The notes: generated by a model from the letters alone, not told the origin. Counted from the first letter of the stretch, positions 45,201-56,826 are shown. The stretch is 64,000 nucleotides of DNA from Pontibacter sp. E15-1 (GCF_022601975.1 NZ_JAKVIR010000030.1:1-64000), one strand, 5' to 3'. Numbers and translations: made by a program.

Positions 45201-46560
45201 AAAAGTAGTGATGGGCCGTTCAGGCGAGGTAAGAGTAGTAGACCCTAACACAGGCAAACTGCTCATCAGTAACCACGTTCCGTATGGCTCATTCCTACAC
45301 GTAACTGATGGACAGACTGTGGAGAAAGGAGCTCAGTTGTGTAACTGGGATCCATATAACGCGGTTATCCTGTCTGAGTTCGACGGCGATATCGCGTATG
45401 AGGCTATCATTGAAGGCATCACATACCGTGAGGAGTCGGATGAGCAGACAGGTTACCGTGAGAAAGTAATCATCGACACAAAAGACAAGACGCAGAACCC
45501 TGCCATTATCGTGAACCCGAAGAACGGCGAGTCGAAAGGCTACAACATTCCGGTGGGCGCGCACTTAACGGTAGAGAACGGCGAGAAAATCAAAGCTGGC
45601 CAGATCCTGGTGAAGATACCGCGTGCCATTGGTAAGACTAGGGACATTACAGGTGGTCTGCCACGTGTGACGGAACTGTTCGAGGCGCGTAACCCATCTA
45701 ACCCGGCCGTTGTGTCTGAGATTGATGGCGTGGTAACCTACGGAAGCGTAAAACGCGGTAACCGTGAAATTTACATCGAGTCGAAAGACGGTGTGAAGAA
45801 GAAATACATGGTTCCCCTGTCCAAGCACATTCTGGTGCAGGACAATGATTTCGTGCGTGCCGGTATGCCATTGTCGGATGGAGCGATCACTCCGTCAGAC
45901 ATTCTGAACATACAGGGTCCGGGAGCCGTGCAGGAATACCTGGTGAACGAGATTCAGGAGGTATACCGCTTGCAGGGTGTAAAGATCAACGACAAGCACA
46001 TTGAAGTAGTGGTGCGTCAGATGATGCAGAAAGTGATCGTGGTGGACGCCGGTGACACAAGCTTCCTGGAAAACCAGGTGGTGGACAAAATCACGTTCAT
46101 GGAAGAGAACGACCGCATCATCGACATGAAAGTAGTGGAAGAGTCAGGCGATTCGGCAACGATGAAGCCAGGCCAGATCATCACTGCCAGAAAGCTGCGT
46201 GACGAGAACTCAAGCCTGAAGCGCCGTGACATGCAACTGGTAACTGTGCGTGATGCACAGCCATCAGTGTCCAGACCTACGCTGCAGGGTATCACACAGG
46301 CATCCTTGGGTACGCAAAGCTTTATATCTGCCGCATCCTTCCAGGAGACGACAAAGGTGCTGAGTGAGGCTGCTATCAAAGGTAAAGCGGATGAACTGCT
46401 TGGTCTGAAAGAAAACGTGATCGTAGGTCACTTGATTCCTGCAGGTACGGGACTGAGAGAGTATCAGAAGCTGATTGTGGGAAGCCAGGAGGAGTATGAT
46501 GCACTGGTAGACTCGAAGAAAGCGACAACCAAGAGACAGCAGGAGTTACAAAGCAAATAA
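42247..46560 (+). CDS. rpoC: RNA polymerase beta' subunit
   Basis: This 1437-residue catalytic subunit has the N-terminal zinc ribbon ([29 protein letters not shown]), the Mg-binding NADFDGDQ with D474, D476 and D478, the bridge helix/trigger loop region ([20 protein letters not shown]) and the second zinc site ([20 protein letters not shown]). The product is complete and of usual length for Bacteroidota. The DUF3467 gene follows after 7 bp. Confidence 0.99.
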   Translation: MAFAKNKKLSQDFSKVTISLASPESILERSNGEVTKPETINYRTYKPEMGGLFCERIFGPVKDWECHCGKYKRIRYKGIICDRCGVEVTEKKVRRERMGHIELVVPVAHIWYFKSLPNKIGYLLGLPTKKLDQIIYYERYAVIQPGILAEDGVNTLDFLTEDEYLDMVDKLPRENQQLDNSDPNKFIAKMGAEALQMLLERTNLDDLSYELRHAAAHETSQQRKAEALKRLRVVEAFRDATTRIENRPEWMIIRMVPVIPPELRPLVPLDGGRFATSDLNDLYRRVIIRNNRLKRLIEIKAPEVILRNEKRMLQEAVDSLFDNSRKVNAVRAEGNRALKSLSDMLKGKQGRFRQNLLGKRVDYSGRSVIVVGPELKLHECGLPKNMAAELFKPFIIRKLIERGIVKTVKSAKKIVDRKDPVVWDILENVLKGHPVLLNRAPTLHRLGIQAFQPKLIEGKAIQLHPLVCTAFNADFDGDQMAVHVPLGPAAVLEASMLMLASHNILNPANGAPIAVPSQDMVLGLYYVSKGKRTTETENIPGEGMSFYAAEEVIIAINEGRLSKQAYIKVRATIRNEQGVLEHKLIETVAGRVIFNQFVPEEVGYIDELLTKKKLQQIISRVFKETGMARAAQFLDDIKTLGFQSAYKGGLSMGLGDIQIPKEKDILVAQAKKDVDAVWQNYSMGLITDNERYNQVIDIWTRINNQITETLMRRLENDDQGFNSIFMMMHSGARGSREQIRQLGGMRGLMAKPQKSLQGSVGEIIENPILSNFKEGLDVIEYFISTHGARKGLADTALKTADAGYLTRRLVDVSQDVIVNEEDCGTLRGLEVSALKDNEDIVESLSERILGRVMVHDVYDPITNELVAESGVEITEEIARAIEETAIDTVEIRSVLTCESKRGICAKCYGRNLATGFMVQRGEAVGVIAAQSIGEPGTQLTLRTFHVGGTASNIAVDATILAKFGGKIEFEDIRSLDTVNNEGAPVKVVMGRSGEVRVVDPNTGKLLISNHVPYGSFLHVTDGQTVEKGAQLCNWDPYNAVILSEFDGDIAYEAIIEGITYREESDEQTGYREKVIIDTKDKTQNPAIIVNPKNGESKGYNIPVGAHLTVENGEKIKAGQILVKIPRAIGKTRDITGGLPRVTELFEARNPSNPAVVSEIDGVVTYGSVKRGNREIYIESKDGVKKKYMVPLSKHILVQDNDFVRAGMPLSDGAITPSDILNIQGPGAVQEYLVNEIQEVYRLQGVKINDKHIEVVVRQMMQKVIVVDAGDTSFLENQVVDKITFMEENDRIIDMKVVEESGDSATMKPGQIITARKLRDENSSLKRRDMQLVTVRDAQPSVSRPTLQGITQASLGTQSFISAASFQETTKVLSEAAIKGKADELLGLKENVIVGHLIPAGTGLREYQKLIVGSQEEYDALVDSKKATTKRQQELQSK

Positions 46561-46567
46561 CAAGGAC

Positions 46568-46885
46568 ATGGCGGAAGATCTGCAGAAGCAAAATCAGATA
46601 AACATTGAGTTGACGGAGGAGATAGCGGAGGGCGAATATGCCAACCTGGCTATGATCGCCCATTCCAGCAGTGAGTTTGTGATTGACTTTATACGACTGA
46701 TGCCAGGTCTGCCAAAAGCAAAAGTAAAATCAAGAGTCGTTATCACGCCAGAGCATGCCAAGCGATTATTGGCGGCTCTGGCCGATAACGTCAAGAAATT
46801 TGAGGCGAGCTTTGGCGAGATCAAGCATGCCGACGAAGCCCCGTCTTTCCCCATGAACTTTGGGGGAACGGTAGGGGAGGCCTAA
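46568..46885 (+). CDS. DUF3467 family protein
   Basis: This 105-residue protein contains the DUF3467 core: INIELTEEIAEGEYANLAMI, AHSSSEFVIDFIRLMPGLPK and KVKSRVVITPEHAKRLLAAL. The function is unknown. In Bacteroidota the gene regularly lies directly after rpoC, as here (7-bp gap), which hints at a role near transcription. That link is inference. No catalytic residues or membrane segment are visible. Confidence 0.9.
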   Translation: MAEDLQKQNQINIELTEEIAEGEYANLAMIAHSSSEFVIDFIRLMPGLPKAKVKSRVVITPEHAKRLLAALADNVKKFEASFGEIKHADEAPSFPMNFGGTVGEA

Positions 46886-46911
46886 GGTGCTAATAATTAA
46901 TGAATTAAAAT

Positions 46912-46943
46912 TTTGAATTTGCAAGCGTATTTACATACCTTTG
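46912..46943 (+). promoter_or_regulatory. str operon promoter
   Basis: TTTG at 46912-46915 and TACCTTTG at 46936-46943 with a 20-bp spacer fit the Bacteroidota pattern. It drives rpsL-rpsG-fusA-rpsJ. Confidence 0.75.
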
Positions 46944-46990
46944 CAGTCCGAATTTTTGAGTAGAAAAAATCTATAATTAACAGATTGTAA

Positions 46991-47401
46991 ATGCCTACTA
47001 TACAGCAATTAGTAAGAAAGGGAAGAGAGAAATTGACTTCAAAGTCAAAGTCTCCGGCCCTAGATTCATGCCCACAGCGTCGTGGAGTATGTACAAGAGT
47101 ATATACCACAACGCCTAAGAAGCCAAACTCTGCGATGCGTAAAGTTGCCAGGGTACGATTAACGAACGGCAAGGAAGTCAATGCCTACATTCCGGGTGAA
47201 GGCCACAACCTGCAGGAGCACTCTATTGTGCTGATCAGAGGTGGTAGAGTAAAAGACCTTCCAGGTGTGCGATACCATATCGTGCGTGGAGCGTTGGATA
47301 CAGCGGGAGTAAGCGGACGTCTTCAGTCACGTTCTAAGTACGGCGCGAAGCGACCAAAACCAGGACAGGCTGCGGCTCCTACAAAAGGTAAAAAGAAATA
47401 A
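46991..47401 (+). CDS. rpsL: 30S ribosomal protein S12
   Basis: This 136-residue decoding-centre protein has [20 protein letters not shown] and [20 protein letters not shown]. The lysines in TPKKPNS (K43) and RVKDLPG, where streptomycin-resistance substitutions arise in other bacteria, are the unmutated residues. The C-terminal tail [14 protein letters not shown] is slightly extended. First gene of the str operon. Confidence 0.98.
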   Translation: MPTIQQLVRKGREKLTSKSKSPALDSCPQRRGVCTRVYTTTPKKPNSAMRKVARVRLTNGKEVNAYIPGEGHNLQEHSIVLIRGGRVKDLPGVRYHIVRGALDTAGVSGRLQSRSKYGAKRPKPGQAAAPTKGKKK

Positions 47402-47420
47402 TCTATAGTGAACTAATACG

Positions 47421-47888
47421 ATGAGAAAAGCAAAGCCGAAAAGTAGAATACTCCTTCCTGATCCAAAATACAAAGAGACATTGGTAACACGTTTCGTTAA
47501 CTACATGATGGAAGACGGAAAGAAAAGTGTTGCTTATGGTATCTTCTACGACGCTGTAGAAATAGTAGAGCAAAGGACAAAGGAAAACGGTCTTGAGATG
47601 TGGAAGAAGGCGTTGAACAACGTCATGCCAAGCGTCGAAGTAAAAAGCCGTCGCGTAGGAGGAGCTACTTTCCAAGTGCCGACTGAGGTTCGTCCGGACC
47701 GCAGAGTATCTCTGGGAATCAAGTGGATGATTTCCTACGCTCGCAAGAGAGGTGAGAAGACAATGAAGGACAGATTAGCAGGGGAGATAGTAGCTGCTGC
47801 TAAAGGTGAAGGTGCTGCCGTTAAGAAGAAAGACGACACACACAGAATGGCAGAAGCGAACAAAGCGTTCTCACATTTTAGATTCTAG
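47421..47888 (+). CDS. rpsG: 30S ribosomal protein S7
   Basis: This 155-residue primary assembly protein of the 30S head has [40 protein letters not shown] and [13 protein letters not shown] at the end. It begins 19 bp after rpsL and ends 2 bp before fusA. Confidence 0.98.
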   Translation: MRKAKPKSRILLPDPKYKETLVTRFVNYMMEDGKKSVAYGIFYDAVEIVEQRTKENGLEMWKKALNNVMPSVEVKSRRVGGATFQVPTEVRPDRRVSLGIKWMISYARKRGEKTMKDRLAGEIVAAAKGEGAAVKKKDDTHRMAEANKAFSHFRF

Positions 47889-47890
47889 TA

Positions 47891-49993
47891 ATGGCAAGAG
47901 ACTTAAAATACACACGAAATATTGGTATTGCCGCGCATATTGATGCCGGTAAGACCACTACGACCGAACGTATATTATATTATGCAGGAGTAAGCCATAA
48001 AATTGGAGAAGTTCATGATGGCGCTGCAACAATGGACTGGATGGAGCAGGAGCAGGAGCGTGGCATCACGATTACTTCAGCTGCGACAACAGTTACCTGG
48101 CCTTACAGAGGTGACAGCTACCATATCAACATCATTGACACTCCCGGACACGTTGACTTTACCGTAGAGGTAAACCGTTCACTGCGCGTACTGGATGGTC
48201 TGGTGTTTCTTTTTTCTGCCGTTGACGGCGTGGAGCCTCAGTCTGAGACTAACTGGCGCCTGGCAGACAACTACAAGGTTGCCCGTATCGGATTCGTTAA
48301 CAAAATGGACCGTTCTGGCGCTGATTTCCTTGCTGTTTGTAAGCAGGTAAAAGAAATGCTGGGAAGCAACGCTGTAGCCCTTCAGTTGCCTATTGGCGGC
48401 GAGGATAACTTCAGAGGTGTTGTGGACCTGGTAAACAACCGCGGTATCATCTGGAACGAGGAAGATAAGGGTATGACCTTTACCGAAATTCCAATCCCAG
48501 AGGATATGGTTGAGGAGGCTACTGAGTACAGAGAGAAACTTCTCGAGGCAGTAGCTGAGTACGACGAAACGCTGATGGAGAAATATTTCGAGGATCCGGA
48601 TTCAATTTCGGAAGAAGAAATCATCGCTGCGCTTCGTGCCGCTACCATCGACATGGCCATTGTGCCTATGCTTTGCGGTTCATCTTTCAAGAACAAAGGC
48701 GTACAGACAATGCTTGACTATGTGATGGCGCTTTGCCCGTCACCAATGGATAAGGAGAGCATCAAAGGTATAAACCCAGACACAGGCGAGGATATTTTTC
48801 GCAAGCCAAGTGAAAGCGAGCCTTTCGCAGGCCTTGCGTTTAAGATCGCAACTGACCCTTATGTAGGCCGTCTTTGCTTTGTGCGTGCTTACTCTGGTGT
48901 GCTGGAATCTGGTTCATATATCTTCAACACGCGCTCTGGTAACAAAGAGCGTATCTCCCGTATCTTCCAGATGCATGCCAACAAGCAGAACCAGATCGAA
49001 AGACTGGCTGCCGGTGACATTGCTGCCGTGGTAGGTTTCAAGGACATCAAAACAGGAGACACCCTTTGCGACCAAAGCGCGAAGATTGTTCTAGAGTCTA
49101 TGGACTTCCCTGAGCCAGTAATCGGGTATGCAATTGAGCCAAAGACACAGGCTGACTCTGACAAAATGGGTATGGCGATTGCCAAGCTTGTGGAAGAGGA
49201 TCCAACACTTCAGGTGAACACGGACGAGGAGACTGGCCAGACGATCCTGAGAGGTATGGGTGAGCTTCACCTGGAGATCATCATCGACCGTATGAAGCGC
49301 GAGTTCAAGGTTGAGCTAAACCAGGGTGCTCCGCAGGTAGCTTACAAAGAGACCATCACAAAGTCTATTGAGCACCGTGAGGTATTCAAGAAGCAGTCTG
49401 GTGGTCGTGGTAAGTTCGCTGACATCGTGTTCAACATGGGCCCACGTGAAGACGGCAAGCAAGGGCTTGAATTCGAGAATGCTATTGTGGGTGGTGTGAT
49501 TCCACGTGAATTCATACCAGCTATCCAAAAAGGCTTCGAAGAGGCGATGAAGAACGGTATACTTGCTGGCTTTCCTATCGATTCAATGAAAGTGCGTCTG
49601 TTCCACGGATCATTCCACGACGTTGACTCTGATGCATTGTCTTTCGAACTGGCTGCACGTCAAGGTTTCAGAGAGGCTGGCAAGCAGTGCGCGCCAAGAC
49701 TTCTTGAGCCGATCATGGGTGTTGACGTAGTGACACCTGATGAGTATACTGGTCCGGTAACAGGTGACTTAAACAGAAGAAGAGGTTTGATGAAAGGTAT
49801 GGATACGAAAGGCACCGCCACTGTGGTAAAAGCCGACGTTCCGCTTTCTGAACTGTTCGGTTATGTAACAGACCTTCGTACCATTACTTCTGGTAGAGCT
49901 ACAGCGTCGCTTACCTTCTCGCATTACGAGCAGGTACCGCAGAACTTAGCAGATGCCATCATTGCCAAATTAAAAGGAACTGCAGCTAAATAG
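47891..49993 (+). CDS. fusA: Elongation factor G
   Basis: This 700-residue GTPase drives translocation. GTP motifs are [26 protein letters not shown] and NKMDRSG. Domain IV ([20 protein letters not shown]) and domain V ([20 protein letters not shown]) are complete. The position in the str operon supports the canonical EF-G rather than an EF-G2 paralogue. Confidence 0.98.
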   Translation: MARDLKYTRNIGIAAHIDAGKTTTTERILYYAGVSHKIGEVHDGAATMDWMEQEQERGITITSAATTVTWPYRGDSYHINIIDTPGHVDFTVEVNRSLRVLDGLVFLFSAVDGVEPQSETNWRLADNYKVARIGFVNKMDRSGADFLAVCKQVKEMLGSNAVALQLPIGGEDNFRGVVDLVNNRGIIWNEEDKGMTFTEIPIPEDMVEEATEYREKLLEAVAEYDETLMEKYFEDPDSISEEEIIAALRAATIDMAIVPMLCGSSFKNKGVQTMLDYVMALCPSPMDKESIKGINPDTGEDIFRKPSESEPFAGLAFKIATDPYVGRLCFVRAYSGVLESGSYIFNTRSGNKERISRIFQMHANKQNQIERLAAGDIAAVVGFKDIKTGDTLCDQSAKIVLESMDFPEPVIGYAIEPKTQADSDKMGMAIAKLVEEDPTLQVNTDEETGQTILRGMGELHLEIIIDRMKREFKVELNQGAPQVAYKETITKSIEHREVFKKQSGGRGKFADIVFNMGPREDGKQGLEFENAIVGGVIPREFIPAIQKGFEEAMKNGILAGFPIDSMKVRLFHGSFHDVDSDALSFELAARQGFREAGKQCAPRLLEPIMGVDVVTPDEYTGPVTGDLNRRRGLMKGMDTKGTATVVKADVPLSELFGYVTDLRTITSGRATASLTFSHYEQVPQNLADAIIAKLKGTAAK

Positions 49994-50002
49994 TAGTAAA
50001 AA

Positions 50003-50308
50003 ATGAATCAGAAAATAAGAATAAAGCTTAAGTCTTACGACCATAACCTGGTAGACAAGTCTTCTGAGAAGATCGTAAAAGCTGTAAAAGCAACTGGTGC
50101 CATCGTAAGCGGACCAATTCCTCTTCCAACCGAGAAAGACAAGTTCACGGTACTGCGATCGCCGCACGTTAACAAGAAGTCTCGTGAGCAGTTCCAACTT
50201 TGCACCTACAAGCGCTTGGTAGACATCTACTCAACAAGCTCTAAAACAGTAGATGCACTGATGAAACTTGAATTGCCTAGCGGCGTGGATGTAGAGATCA
50301 AGGTTTGA
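50003..50308 (+). CDS. rpsJ: 30S ribosomal protein S10
   Basis: This 101-residue protein ([40 protein letters not shown]) is both a 30S head component and the NusE partner of NusG. It lies 9 bp after fusA and belongs to the str transcript here: a strong terminator separates it from rplC, whereas in E. coli it opens the S10 operon. Confidence 0.98.
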   Translation: MNQKIRIKLKSYDHNLVDKSSEKIVKAVKATGAIVSGPIPLPTEKDKFTVLRSPHVNKKSREQFQLCTYKRLVDIYSTSSKTVDALMKLELPSGVDVEIKV

Positions 50309-50326
50309 TGCACTACAAGGCTATAT

Positions 50327-50362
50327 AAAAAAAGAGAACCGGGAAACTGGTTCTCTTTTTTT
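50327..50362 (+). terminator. Terminator between rpsJ and rplC
   Basis: AAAAAAAGAGAACC and GGTTCTCTTTTTTT pair perfectly around an 8-nt loop, 18 bp after the rpsJ stop. Confidence 0.9.
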
Positions 50363-50400
50363 ATAACTACGTGATTCATAAATAATTTAAGGCGATGTTA

Positions 50401-50429
50401 TTGAAACCTAAAAATATTTTATAACTTTG
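50401..50429 (+). promoter_or_regulatory. Promoter of the S10/spc genes from rplC
   Basis: TTG at 50401-50403 and TAACTTTG at 50422-50429 with an 18-bp spacer fit the Bacteroidota pattern. The start site would leave a leader of about 55 nt before rplC. Confidence 0.75.
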
Positions 50430-50491
50430 CACTCCCTTAGAAAACTGAGGGCAAACCATATATTATATCCATCTTTTAAAAAATTAGTTGA

Positions 50492-51109
50492 ATGCCTGGA
50501 ATTATCGGTAAGAAAATCGGAATGACAAGCCTCTTCACAGCAGATGGTAAATACACTCCAGTTACGCTTATTCAAGCTGGCCCATGTGTAGTTACTCAGG
50601 TGAAGACAGTCGAAACGGATGGCTACGAAGCTGTACAGATCGGCTTTGGCGAGAAGAAACTGAAGAGAGTAACTAAGGCAGAAGCCGGACATTACAAGAA
50701 AGCAAACACAGCTCCTAGCAAAAAAGTAGCTGAATTTGACATGGAAGGTATCTCTCCAAGCTTAGGGGATACAATCGATGTGAATCTGTTTATTGAAGGT
50801 GAGTACGTGGATGTGGTTGGAACCTCGAAAGGTAAAGGTTTCCAGGGCGTTGTGAAGCGTCATAACTTTGCCGGTGTTGGCGGCCAGACGCACGGTCAGC
50901 ACAACAGGGCAAGGCACCCTGGTTCAATTGGTGCATGTTCTTGGCCATCAAGAGTGTTCAAGGGTATGCGCATGGCTGGTAGAATGGGCGGTAACCGCGT
51001 TAAGATCGAGAACTTAACCGTGCTGCGCGTGATACAAGACAAAAACCTTTTGGTTGTTAGTGGCTCTGTACCAGGTGCCAAAAATTCTTACGTATTAATC
51101 GAGAAATAA
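50492..51109 (+). CDS. rplC: 50S ribosomal protein L3
   Basis: This 205-residue protein reaches the peptidyl transferase centre. [20 protein letters not shown] begins it, and [20 protein letters not shown] with [20 protein letters not shown] is the central loop. The Gln in GGQTHGQ is the residue methylated by PrmB in other bacteria. First gene of its transcript here. Confidence 0.98.
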   Translation: MPGIIGKKIGMTSLFTADGKYTPVTLIQAGPCVVTQVKTVETDGYEAVQIGFGEKKLKRVTKAEAGHYKKANTAPSKKVAEFDMEGISPSLGDTIDVNLFIEGEYVDVVGTSKGKGFQGVVKRHNFAGVGGQTHGQHNRARHPGSIGACSWPSRVFKGMRMAGRMGGNRVKIENLTVLRVIQDKNLLVVSGSVPGAKNSYVLIEK

Positions 51110-51111
51110 TA

Positions 51112-51741
51112 ATGGAGCTTTCTGTATTAAATAGCAAAGGTGAGGATACAGGCAGAAAGGTAACACTTTCTGATGCTGTGTTTGGTTTAGAGCCAAATGA
51201 GCATGCAATGTATCTTGACGTGAAGCAGTACCTGGCAAATCAGCGCCAAGGTACGCACAAATCAAAGGAGCGCGCAGAAGTTGCTGGCTCAACAAAGAAG
51301 ATCAAGAAGCAAAAAGGTACTGGCGGAGCCCGTGCGGGTTCTATAAAGTCGCCTTTGTTTGTGGGTGGTGGCCGTGTGTTCGGTCCTAAGCCAAGAAACT
51401 ATAGCTTTAAGCTGAACAAGAAACTGAAGAGAGCAGCACGTCTTTCTGCCCTTTCTTTACTGGCCCGCGACAACCGGGTTGCTTTGGTTGAGGCGTTCAA
51501 ACTGGATGCGCCGAAGACGAGCGAGTTCAAAGGCATTCTGAGCAACCTGCAGGCAACCGGCAAGACGCTTATCGTGCTTCCTGCTGTAGACAAGAACGTT
51601 GTTCTTTCTGGCCGTAACTTGCAGAAGGTTAAAATATCTACTGCCAGCGATGTAAACACATACGACCTGTTGAACACAGAGAAGTTGTTGTTGGTAGAAG
51701 AGTCAGTTAATGTATTAGAAACCCTCTTTAGCGAAAAGTAA
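51112..51741 (+). CDS. rplD: 50S ribosomal protein L4
   Basis: This 209-residue tunnel protein has [40 protein letters not shown] as the extended loop and [20 protein letters not shown]. In E. coli L4 represses the S10 operon, and whether it does so here is unknown. Its stop overlaps the rplW start by 1 bp. Confidence 0.98.
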   Translation: MELSVLNSKGEDTGRKVTLSDAVFGLEPNEHAMYLDVKQYLANQRQGTHKSKERAEVAGSTKKIKKQKGTGGARAGSIKSPLFVGGGRVFGPKPRNYSFKLNKKLKRAARLSALSLLARDNRVALVEAFKLDAPKTSEFKGILSNLQATGKTLIVLPAVDKNVVLSGRNLQKVKISTASDVNTYDLLNTEKLLLVEESVNVLETLFSEK

Positions 51742-52028
51742 TGAACGTTCTGAAAAGACCCATAATCACAGAGAAATTTGCAGCCTTGAACGAGGTAGGC
51801 AAATATGCTTTTGAGGTGAGCAAGAACGCCAATAAAGTAGAAATCAAGAAGCAGATAGAGAAACAGTACGGCGTTACCGTGGAGAAAGTGGCTACCATGC
51901 GCTCTATCGGTAAGGTGAAGACGAAGTACACAAAGTCAGGAGCTGTTAGCGGTCGTACTTCTCTGATCAAGAAAGCAATAGTAACCCTGAAAGAGGGCGA
52001 AGTAATAGACTTTTACAGCGGCATATAA
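51741..52028 (+). CDS. rplW: 50S ribosomal protein L23
   Basis: This 95-residue protein at the tunnel exit binds signal recognition particle and trigger factor. It has VLKRPIITEKFAALNEVGKY, AFEVSKNANKVEIKKQIEKQ and YGVTVEKVATM. It overlaps rplD by one base and precedes rplB by 10 bp. Confidence 0.97.
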   Translation: MNVLKRPIITEKFAALNEVGKYAFEVSKNANKVEIKKQIEKQYGVTVEKVATMRSIGKVKTKYTKSGAVSGRTSLIKKAIVTLKEGEVIDFYSGI

Positions 52029-52038
52029 TTAAGTTAAA

Positions 52039-52866
52039 ATGGCTTTAAAAAAGTTAAGACCAACAACACCAGGTCAAAGATTTAGAGTAGCCCCTGCCTT
52101 TGATGAAATCACGGCATCTACTCCAGAGAAATCTTTGTTGGCACCTATTAAAAAATCTGGTGGACGCAACAACTCAGGTAAAATGACCATGCGCTATTTA
52201 GGCGGCGGTCATAAGAAGAAATACCGGGTTATCGATTTCAAGCGTACCAAGCACGGCATTCCGGCTACAGTGAAGACGATCGAGTACGATCCGAACAGAA
52301 CTGCCCGTATCGCGCTGCTGCATTACGTTGACGGCGAGAAAGCATATATCATTGCTCCTGCCGGCTTGCAAGTAGGCACTGTTATTACTTCAGGCCCGGG
52401 CGTAGCCCCTGAGGTAGGTAACTGCCTTCCTTTATCTGATATTCCTCTAGGTACTATCATTCACAACATTGAGCTTCAGCCCGGCAACGGTGCAATTCTT
52501 GCCCGTAGTGCAGGCTCTTACGCTCAGCTAGTAGCCAGAGAAGGTCGTTATGCTACAATTAAACTTCCTTCAGGCGAGTTGAGAATGGTACTTGTAAACT
52601 GTTCAGCTACAGTTGGTACTGTTTCTAATGGCGACCATATGAACGTGAAGCTTGGTAAAGCCGGACGTAACAGATGGTTAGGTAAGCGTCCTCGCGTGCG
52701 TGGTGTTGCCATGAACCCTGTCGATCACCCTATGGGTGGTGGTGAAGGTAAGTCTTCAGGCGGTCACCCACGTTCTCGTAAGGGCTTGTATTCTAAAGGC
52801 CTTAAGACCAGAAACAAGAACAAGTATTCTGAAAAGCTTATTGTTAACAGAGGAAAGAAAAAATAA
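52039..52866 (+). CDS. rplB: 50S ribosomal protein L2
   Basis: This 275-residue protein is needed for subunit joining and peptidyl transferase. It has [20 protein letters not shown], the SH3-like core [20 protein letters not shown] and the C-terminal [20 protein letters not shown] with the conserved His. It abuts rpsS. Confidence 0.99.
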   Translation: MALKKLRPTTPGQRFRVAPAFDEITASTPEKSLLAPIKKSGGRNNSGKMTMRYLGGGHKKKYRVIDFKRTKHGIPATVKTIEYDPNRTARIALLHYVDGEKAYIIAPAGLQVGTVITSGPGVAPEVGNCLPLSDIPLGTIIHNIELQPGNGAILARSAGSYAQLVAREGRYATIKLPSGELRMVLVNCSATVGTVSNGDHMNVKLGKAGRNRWLGKRPRVRGVAMNPVDHPMGGGEGKSSGGHPRSRKGLYSKGLKTRNKNKYSEKLIVNRGKKK

Positions 52867-53145
52867 ATGGCTAGATCATTAAAAAAAGGGCCTTACATTG
52901 ACTTTAGGCTCGAGAAGAAAGTGACTGTAATGAATGAGGCTGGCAAGAAGTCTGTTATCAAGACTTGGTCACGCAGATCCATGATTTCTCCGGATTTCGT
53001 TGGTCATACCTTTGCAGTACACAATGGCAATAAATTTATTCCGGTATATGTGACGGAGAACATGGTAGGACACAAACTCGGCGAGTTTGCCCCAACCAGA
53101 AACTTCAGAGGTCACGTTGCTAAAAAAGATAAAGGCAAGCGATAA
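52867..53145 (+). CDS. rpsS: 30S ribosomal protein S19
   Basis: This 92-residue head protein begins [19 protein letters not shown] and has [20 protein letters not shown] and [17 protein letters not shown]. It begins immediately after the rplB stop. Confidence 0.98.
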   Translation: MARSLKKGPYIDFRLEKKVTVMNEAGKKSVIKTWSRRSMISPDFVGHTFAVHNGNKFIPVYVTENMVGHKLGEFAPTRNFRGHVAKKDKGKR

Positions 53146-53147
53146 CC

Positions 53148-53540
53148 ATGGAAGCAGTAGCAAAATTAAATAACGTGCCTACTTCTCCTCGTAAAATGAG
53201 ATTAGTAGCAGGCTTGATCCGTGGCAAAAGCGTATCAAGAGCCCTTAGCCTATTGAAGTTCGAGCCGAACTCTGGTTCTGAGAGACTTGAAAAGCTTCTT
53301 CTGTCTGCCTTGTCTAATTGGCAGGCTAAAAACGAAGACGCTCGCATTGAAGAGGCCAACCTTTTCATTAAAGAGATCTACGTGAACGAAGGCAAAATGC
53401 TGAAGCGTCTTCGTCCGGCCCCACAGGGTCGCGGCTACCGCATCAGGAAGCGATCTAACCATGTTACGGTGATCATCGACAGCCTGACTGAGGAGCAAAT
53501 GGAACAGCAATCAAAGAAATCTAAAAAAGCCAACAAGTAA
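53148..53540 (+). CDS. rplV: 50S ribosomal protein L22
   Basis: This 130-residue tunnel protein has [20 protein letters not shown] and the beta-hairpin [20 protein letters not shown] that lines the macrolide-binding stretch of the exit tunnel. No deletion in the hairpin is evident. Confidence 0.98.
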   Translation: MEAVAKLNNVPTSPRKMRLVAGLIRGKSVSRALSLLKFEPNSGSERLEKLLLSALSNWQAKNEDARIEEANLFIKEIYVNEGKMLKRLRPAPQGRGYRIRKRSNHVTVIIDSLTEEQMEQQSKKSKKANK

Positions 53541-53544
53541 GAAA

Positions 53545-54315
53545 ATGGGACAGAAAGTAAATCCAATCGGTTTTCGACTCGGCATTATTAAAGGTTGGGA
53601 TTCTAACTGGTATGGCGGCAAAGATTTCGCTGAGAAGCTGATCGAAGACGAGAGAATCAGAAAATATATATTAGCGCGTATTCCTAAAGGCGGAATTTCT
53701 AAAATCATCATCGAGAGAACGCTGAAGCGTATCACCATCACTGTAAACACTGCCCGTCCGGGTGTGGTTATCGGTAAAGGCGGCCAGGAAGTAGATAAGA
53801 TCAAGGAAGAGCTCAAGAAGCTGACGAACAAGGATATTCAGATCAACATCTTTGAGATCAAGCGCCCTGAGTTGGATGCCAAGCTGGTAGGCGAGTCAAT
53901 CGCGCAGCAGCTGCAGGCACGTATCTCTTTCCGCCGTGCCATGAAGCAGGCAATCTCCTCTGCTCTCCGCGTTGGAGCCGAAGGTATCAAGGTACAGGTG
54001 TCAGGCCGCTTGGGCGGTGCTGAAATGGCCAGAACGGAGCACTACAAAGAGGGAAGAACTCCTCTTCACACGCTCCGTGCCGACATCGACTATGCTTTGT
54101 CTGAAGCACAGACGGTGTATGGAAAACTTGGTATCAAGGTTTGGGTATTTAAAGGCGAGGTATACGGTAAGCGCGATCTTACTCCGAATGCTGGCATGGA
54201 GAGTGGCAAAGGACCTGCTGGTTCAAGTGCTGGTGGTGGTGACAGACGTGGCGGCAACCGTAAGAAAACGGATAATGCCGGTGGGCCAAAGCGCAACACC
54301 AAGCGTCGTCAGTAA
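53545..54315 (+). CDS. rpsC: 30S ribosomal protein S3
   Basis: This 256-residue protein lines the mRNA entry channel. [20 protein letters not shown] begins it, and [20 protein letters not shown] is the KH domain. The last 30 residues form a Gly/Arg/Lys-rich tail ([20 protein letters not shown]) that is longer than in E. coli and is probably disordered. Confidence 0.98.
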   Translation: MGQKVNPIGFRLGIIKGWDSNWYGGKDFAEKLIEDERIRKYILARIPKGGISKIIIERTLKRITITVNTARPGVVIGKGGQEVDKIKEELKKLTNKDIQINIFEIKRPELDAKLVGESIAQQLQARISFRRAMKQAISSALRVGAEGIKVQVSGRLGGAEMARTEHYKEGRTPLHTLRADIDYALSEAQTVYGKLGIKVWVFKGEVYGKRDLTPNAGMESGKGPAGSSAGGGDRRGGNRKKTDNAGGPKRNTKRRQ

Positions 54316-54346
54316 TCGATTGATAACATTATTAGGATTTTAGAAA

Positions 54347-54769
54347 ATGTTACAGCCTAAAAGGACTAAATATAGAAAAATGCAAAAAGGCCGCGTGAAG
54401 GGTCTGGCTCATAGAGGCAGCACCATTTCATTTGGTTCATTTGCAATAAAATCGCTGGAAGCATCATGGATTACAAGCCGCCAGATTGAGGCCGCCCGTA
54501 TTGCCATGACGAGAGCTATGAAGCGTGAAGGACAAGTATGGATCCGGATTTTCCCTGACAAGCCTATCACAAAGAAGCCTGCAGAGGTTCGAATGGGTAA
54601 GGGTAAGGGTTCGCCTGAGTATTGGGTAGCCGTGGTGAAGCCAGGAACGATCATGTTTGAATCGGATGGCGTTACCCTGGATGTGGCCAAAGAGTCGTTG
54701 CGATTAGCAGCTCAGAAGCTCCCAGTTAAGTCAAAATTTGTAGTACGTAGGGATTACGTTGAGAAATAG
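54347..54769 (+). CDS. rplP: 50S ribosomal protein L16
   Basis: This 140-residue protein near the A-site begins [20 protein letters not shown] and has [20 protein letters not shown]. It lies 31 bp after rpsC and 3 bp before rpmC. Confidence 0.98.
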   Translation: MLQPKRTKYRKMQKGRVKGLAHRGSTISFGSFAIKSLEASWITSRQIEAARIAMTRAMKREGQVWIRIFPDKPITKKPAEVRMGKGKGSPEYWVAVVKPGTIMFESDGVTLDVAKESLRLAAQKLPVKSKFVVRRDYVEK

Positions 54770-54772
54770 AAA

Positions 54773-54973
54773 ATGAAAAATTCAGAGATCAAGGCTTTAT
54801 CTTCAGAAGAGCTGAAAGAGAAGCTAAACACTGAGCGCTCCAACATGCAGAACCTGCGTTTTGCACATGCTATATCTCCGTTGGAGAACCCAATGAAAAT
54901 CCGTGAGTCGAAGCGCACGATCGCTCGTCTCCACACGGAAATCAACAGTCGTGAATCACAAGCTAACTCTTAA
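54773..54973 (+). CDS. rpmC: 50S ribosomal protein L29
   Basis: This 66-residue two-helix protein at the tunnel exit has [20 protein letters not shown] and [20 protein letters not shown]. Standard length and position between rplP and rpsQ. Confidence 0.96.
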   Translation: MKNSEIKALSSEELKEKLNTERSNMQNLRFAHAISPLENPMKIRESKRTIARLHTEINSRESQANS

Positions 54974-54987
54974 GACCTAGTTATATC

Positions 54988-55245
54988 ATGGAAGAGAGAA
55001 ATCTAAGAAAAGAAAGAAGTGGTAAGGTTGTTAGCAACAAGATGAACAAGTCTATCACGGTAATGGTGGAAAGCAGAATGAAGCATCCGATGTACGGAAA
55101 GTTTCTGAAGAAATCCAACAAGTTCATGGCTCACGACGAGAACAACGATTGCAACATTGGAGACTTTGTTCGCATTGAGGAGACACGCCCGCTTAGCAAG
55201 AATAAGAACTGGCGTTTAGTAGAAATCATAGAAAGAGCGAAATAA
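54988..55245 (+). CDS. rpsQ: 30S ribosomal protein S17
   Basis: This 85-residue OB-fold primary binding protein has [40 protein letters not shown] and [20 protein letters not shown]. It lies 1 bp before rplN. Confidence 0.97.
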   Translation: MEERNLRKERSGKVVSNKMNKSITVMVESRMKHPMYGKFLKKSNKFMAHDENNDCNIGDFVRIEETRPLSKNKNWRLVEIIERAK

Positions 55246-55246
55246 G

Positions 55247-55615
55247 ATGATACAGCAGGAATCAAGACTTAGTGTGGCTGACAATAGCGGTGCCAAAGAG
55301 GTGCTTTGCATCCGCGTGTTAGGTGGTACTGGCAAGAAATACGCTTCTATCGGAGATAGAATCGTGGTGACTGTAAAATCAGCTCTTTCTTCTGGTAACA
55401 TTAAAAAAGGAACTGTTTCAAAAGCAGTTATTGTAAGAACAAAGAAAGAGGTTAGAAGAAAGGACGGATCATATATTCGTTTTGACGACAATGCAGCCGT
55501 TCTTCTAAATGCAAACAATGAGCCACGCGGCACCCGGATCTTCGGACCAGTAGCCCGTGAGCTTCGTGAAAAGCAATTCATGAAGATTGTTTCGTTAGCG
55601 CCTGAAGTTCTTTAA
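55247..55615 (+). CDS. rplN: 50S ribosomal protein L14
   Basis: This 122-residue intersubunit-bridge protein begins [20 protein letters not shown] and has [20 protein letters not shown] and [20 protein letters not shown]. Fully typical. Confidence 0.98.
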   Translation: MIQQESRLSVADNSGAKEVLCIRVLGGTGKKYASIGDRIVVTVKSALSSGNIKKGTVSKAVIVRTKKEVRRKDGSYIRFDDNAAVLLNANNEPRGTRIFGPVARELREKQFMKIVSLAPEVL

Positions 55616-55633
55616 CCTATAATTCAGATTAAA

Positions 55634-55957
55634 ATGAATAAGAAAAAACTTCATGTAAAGACTGGCGATACAGTTAAAGTTATTGCCGGTGACGATCGCG
55701 GTAAAACAGGCCGTGTAATCGCTGTGAATGCAGATAAGCAGAGAGTAACTATTGAAGGCCTTAACATGGTGACTAAGCACGCTAAGCCTAGCGCGCAGAA
55801 TCCACAGGGCGGCATCAGCCAGATAGAAGCTCCGGTACACGCTAGCAATGTCGCGTTGGTTGACCCTAAGACAGGAGAGACGACTAAAGCTGCTAGAAGA
55901 ACGAACAGCGAAGGTAAATCAGAGCGTTACTCTAAAAAGACAGGGGAGGTTATCTAA
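55634..55957 (+). CDS. rplX: 50S ribosomal protein L24
   Basis: This 107-residue early-assembly protein has a KOW motif ([40 protein letters not shown]) and [20 protein letters not shown]. It ends 1 bp before rplE. Confidence 0.97.
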   Translation: MNKKKLHVKTGDTVKVIAGDDRGKTGRVIAVNADKQRVTIEGLNMVTKHAKPSAQNPQGGISQIEAPVHASNVALVDPKTGETTKAARRTNSEGKSERYSKKTGEVI

Positions 55958-55958
55958 G

Positions 55959-56513
55959 ATGGCAACTACAAGATTCAAAGAAAAATACGAAAATGAGGTA
56001 GTGCCTGCCTTGAAAGAGAAGTTCCAGTATAAGAACATCATGCAGGTGCCTAAACTCACAAAAATCTCTATCAACAAAGGTATCGGTGCAGCCGTTTCCG
56101 ACAAAAAGTTGGTGGACATTGGTGTGGAGGAGCTTTCGACTATTACAGGACAGAAGGCTGTTTCTACAATCGCGAAGAAGTCTGTTTCGAACTTTAAGCT
56201 GCGTGAGGGCATGCCGATTGGCGCCCGCGTGACGCTAAGAGGTGAGAAGATGTATGAGTTCCTGGACCGTTTGGTGACGATTGCCCTTCCACGTGTGCGT
56301 GACTTTAGAGGCATCAACGAAAAAGGGTTTGATGGCCGCGGAAACTACACACTGGGTGTAAAGGAGCAGATCATCTTCCCAGAAATCAGCATCGATAAGG
56401 TGAAAGCGATTTCGGGTATGGATATCACATTCGTAACCACCGCTCAGACAGACGAGGAAAGCTACGAACTGTTAAAAGCATTCGGCATGCCTTTCATAAA
56501 CGCTAAGAAATAA
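55959..56513 (+). CDS. rplE: 50S ribosomal protein L5
   Basis: This 184-residue 5S rRNA-binding protein begins [20 protein letters not shown] and has [20 protein letters not shown] and [21 protein letters not shown] longer frame starts inside rplX, but the ATG at 55959, 1 bp after the rplX stop, begins the family's sequence. Confidence 0.98.
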   Translation: MATTRFKEKYENEVVPALKEKFQYKNIMQVPKLTKISINKGIGAAVSDKKLVDIGVEELSTITGQKAVSTIAKKSVSNFKLREGMPIGARVTLRGEKMYEFLDRLVTIALPRVRDFRGINEKGFDGRGNYTLGVKEQIIFPEISIDKVKAISGMDITFVTTAQTDEESYELLKAFGMPFINAKK

Positions 56514-56517
56514 GAAA

Positions 56518-56787
56518 ATGGCAAAAGAATCAGTAAAAGCGAGAGAGCTTAAAAGACAGAAGCTGGTAGCGAAATATGCTACCAAAAGAGCCGAATTGAA
56601 AGCTAACGGAGACTATGAGGCCTTAGACAAGTTGCCACGCAACGCGTCGCCTGTTCGTCTGCACAACCGTTGCAAGCTTTCAGGACGCCCGAGAGGGTAT
56701 ATGCGGAAATTTGGAATTTCCCGCGTCCTTTTCAGAGAGCTTGCTTCTGCTGGTAAAATTCCTGGTGTTACAAAATCAAGCTGGTAA
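56518..56787 (+). CDS. rpsN: 30S ribosomal protein S14, zinc-independent form
   Basis: This 89-residue protein has [20 protein letters not shown] and [20 protein letters not shown]. It is the longer form without the CxxC zinc pairs (only C59 near the middle). A 90-bp gap with a promoter-like box follows it. Confidence 0.97.
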   Translation: MAKESVKARELKRQKLVAKYATKRAELKANGDYEALDKLPRNASPVRLHNRCKLSGRPRGYMRKFGISRVLFRELASAGKIPGVTKSSW

Positions 56788-56826
56788 TTTTTTTCTTACT
56801 CGGTAAGGAAAAAGAAAAGATATTCG

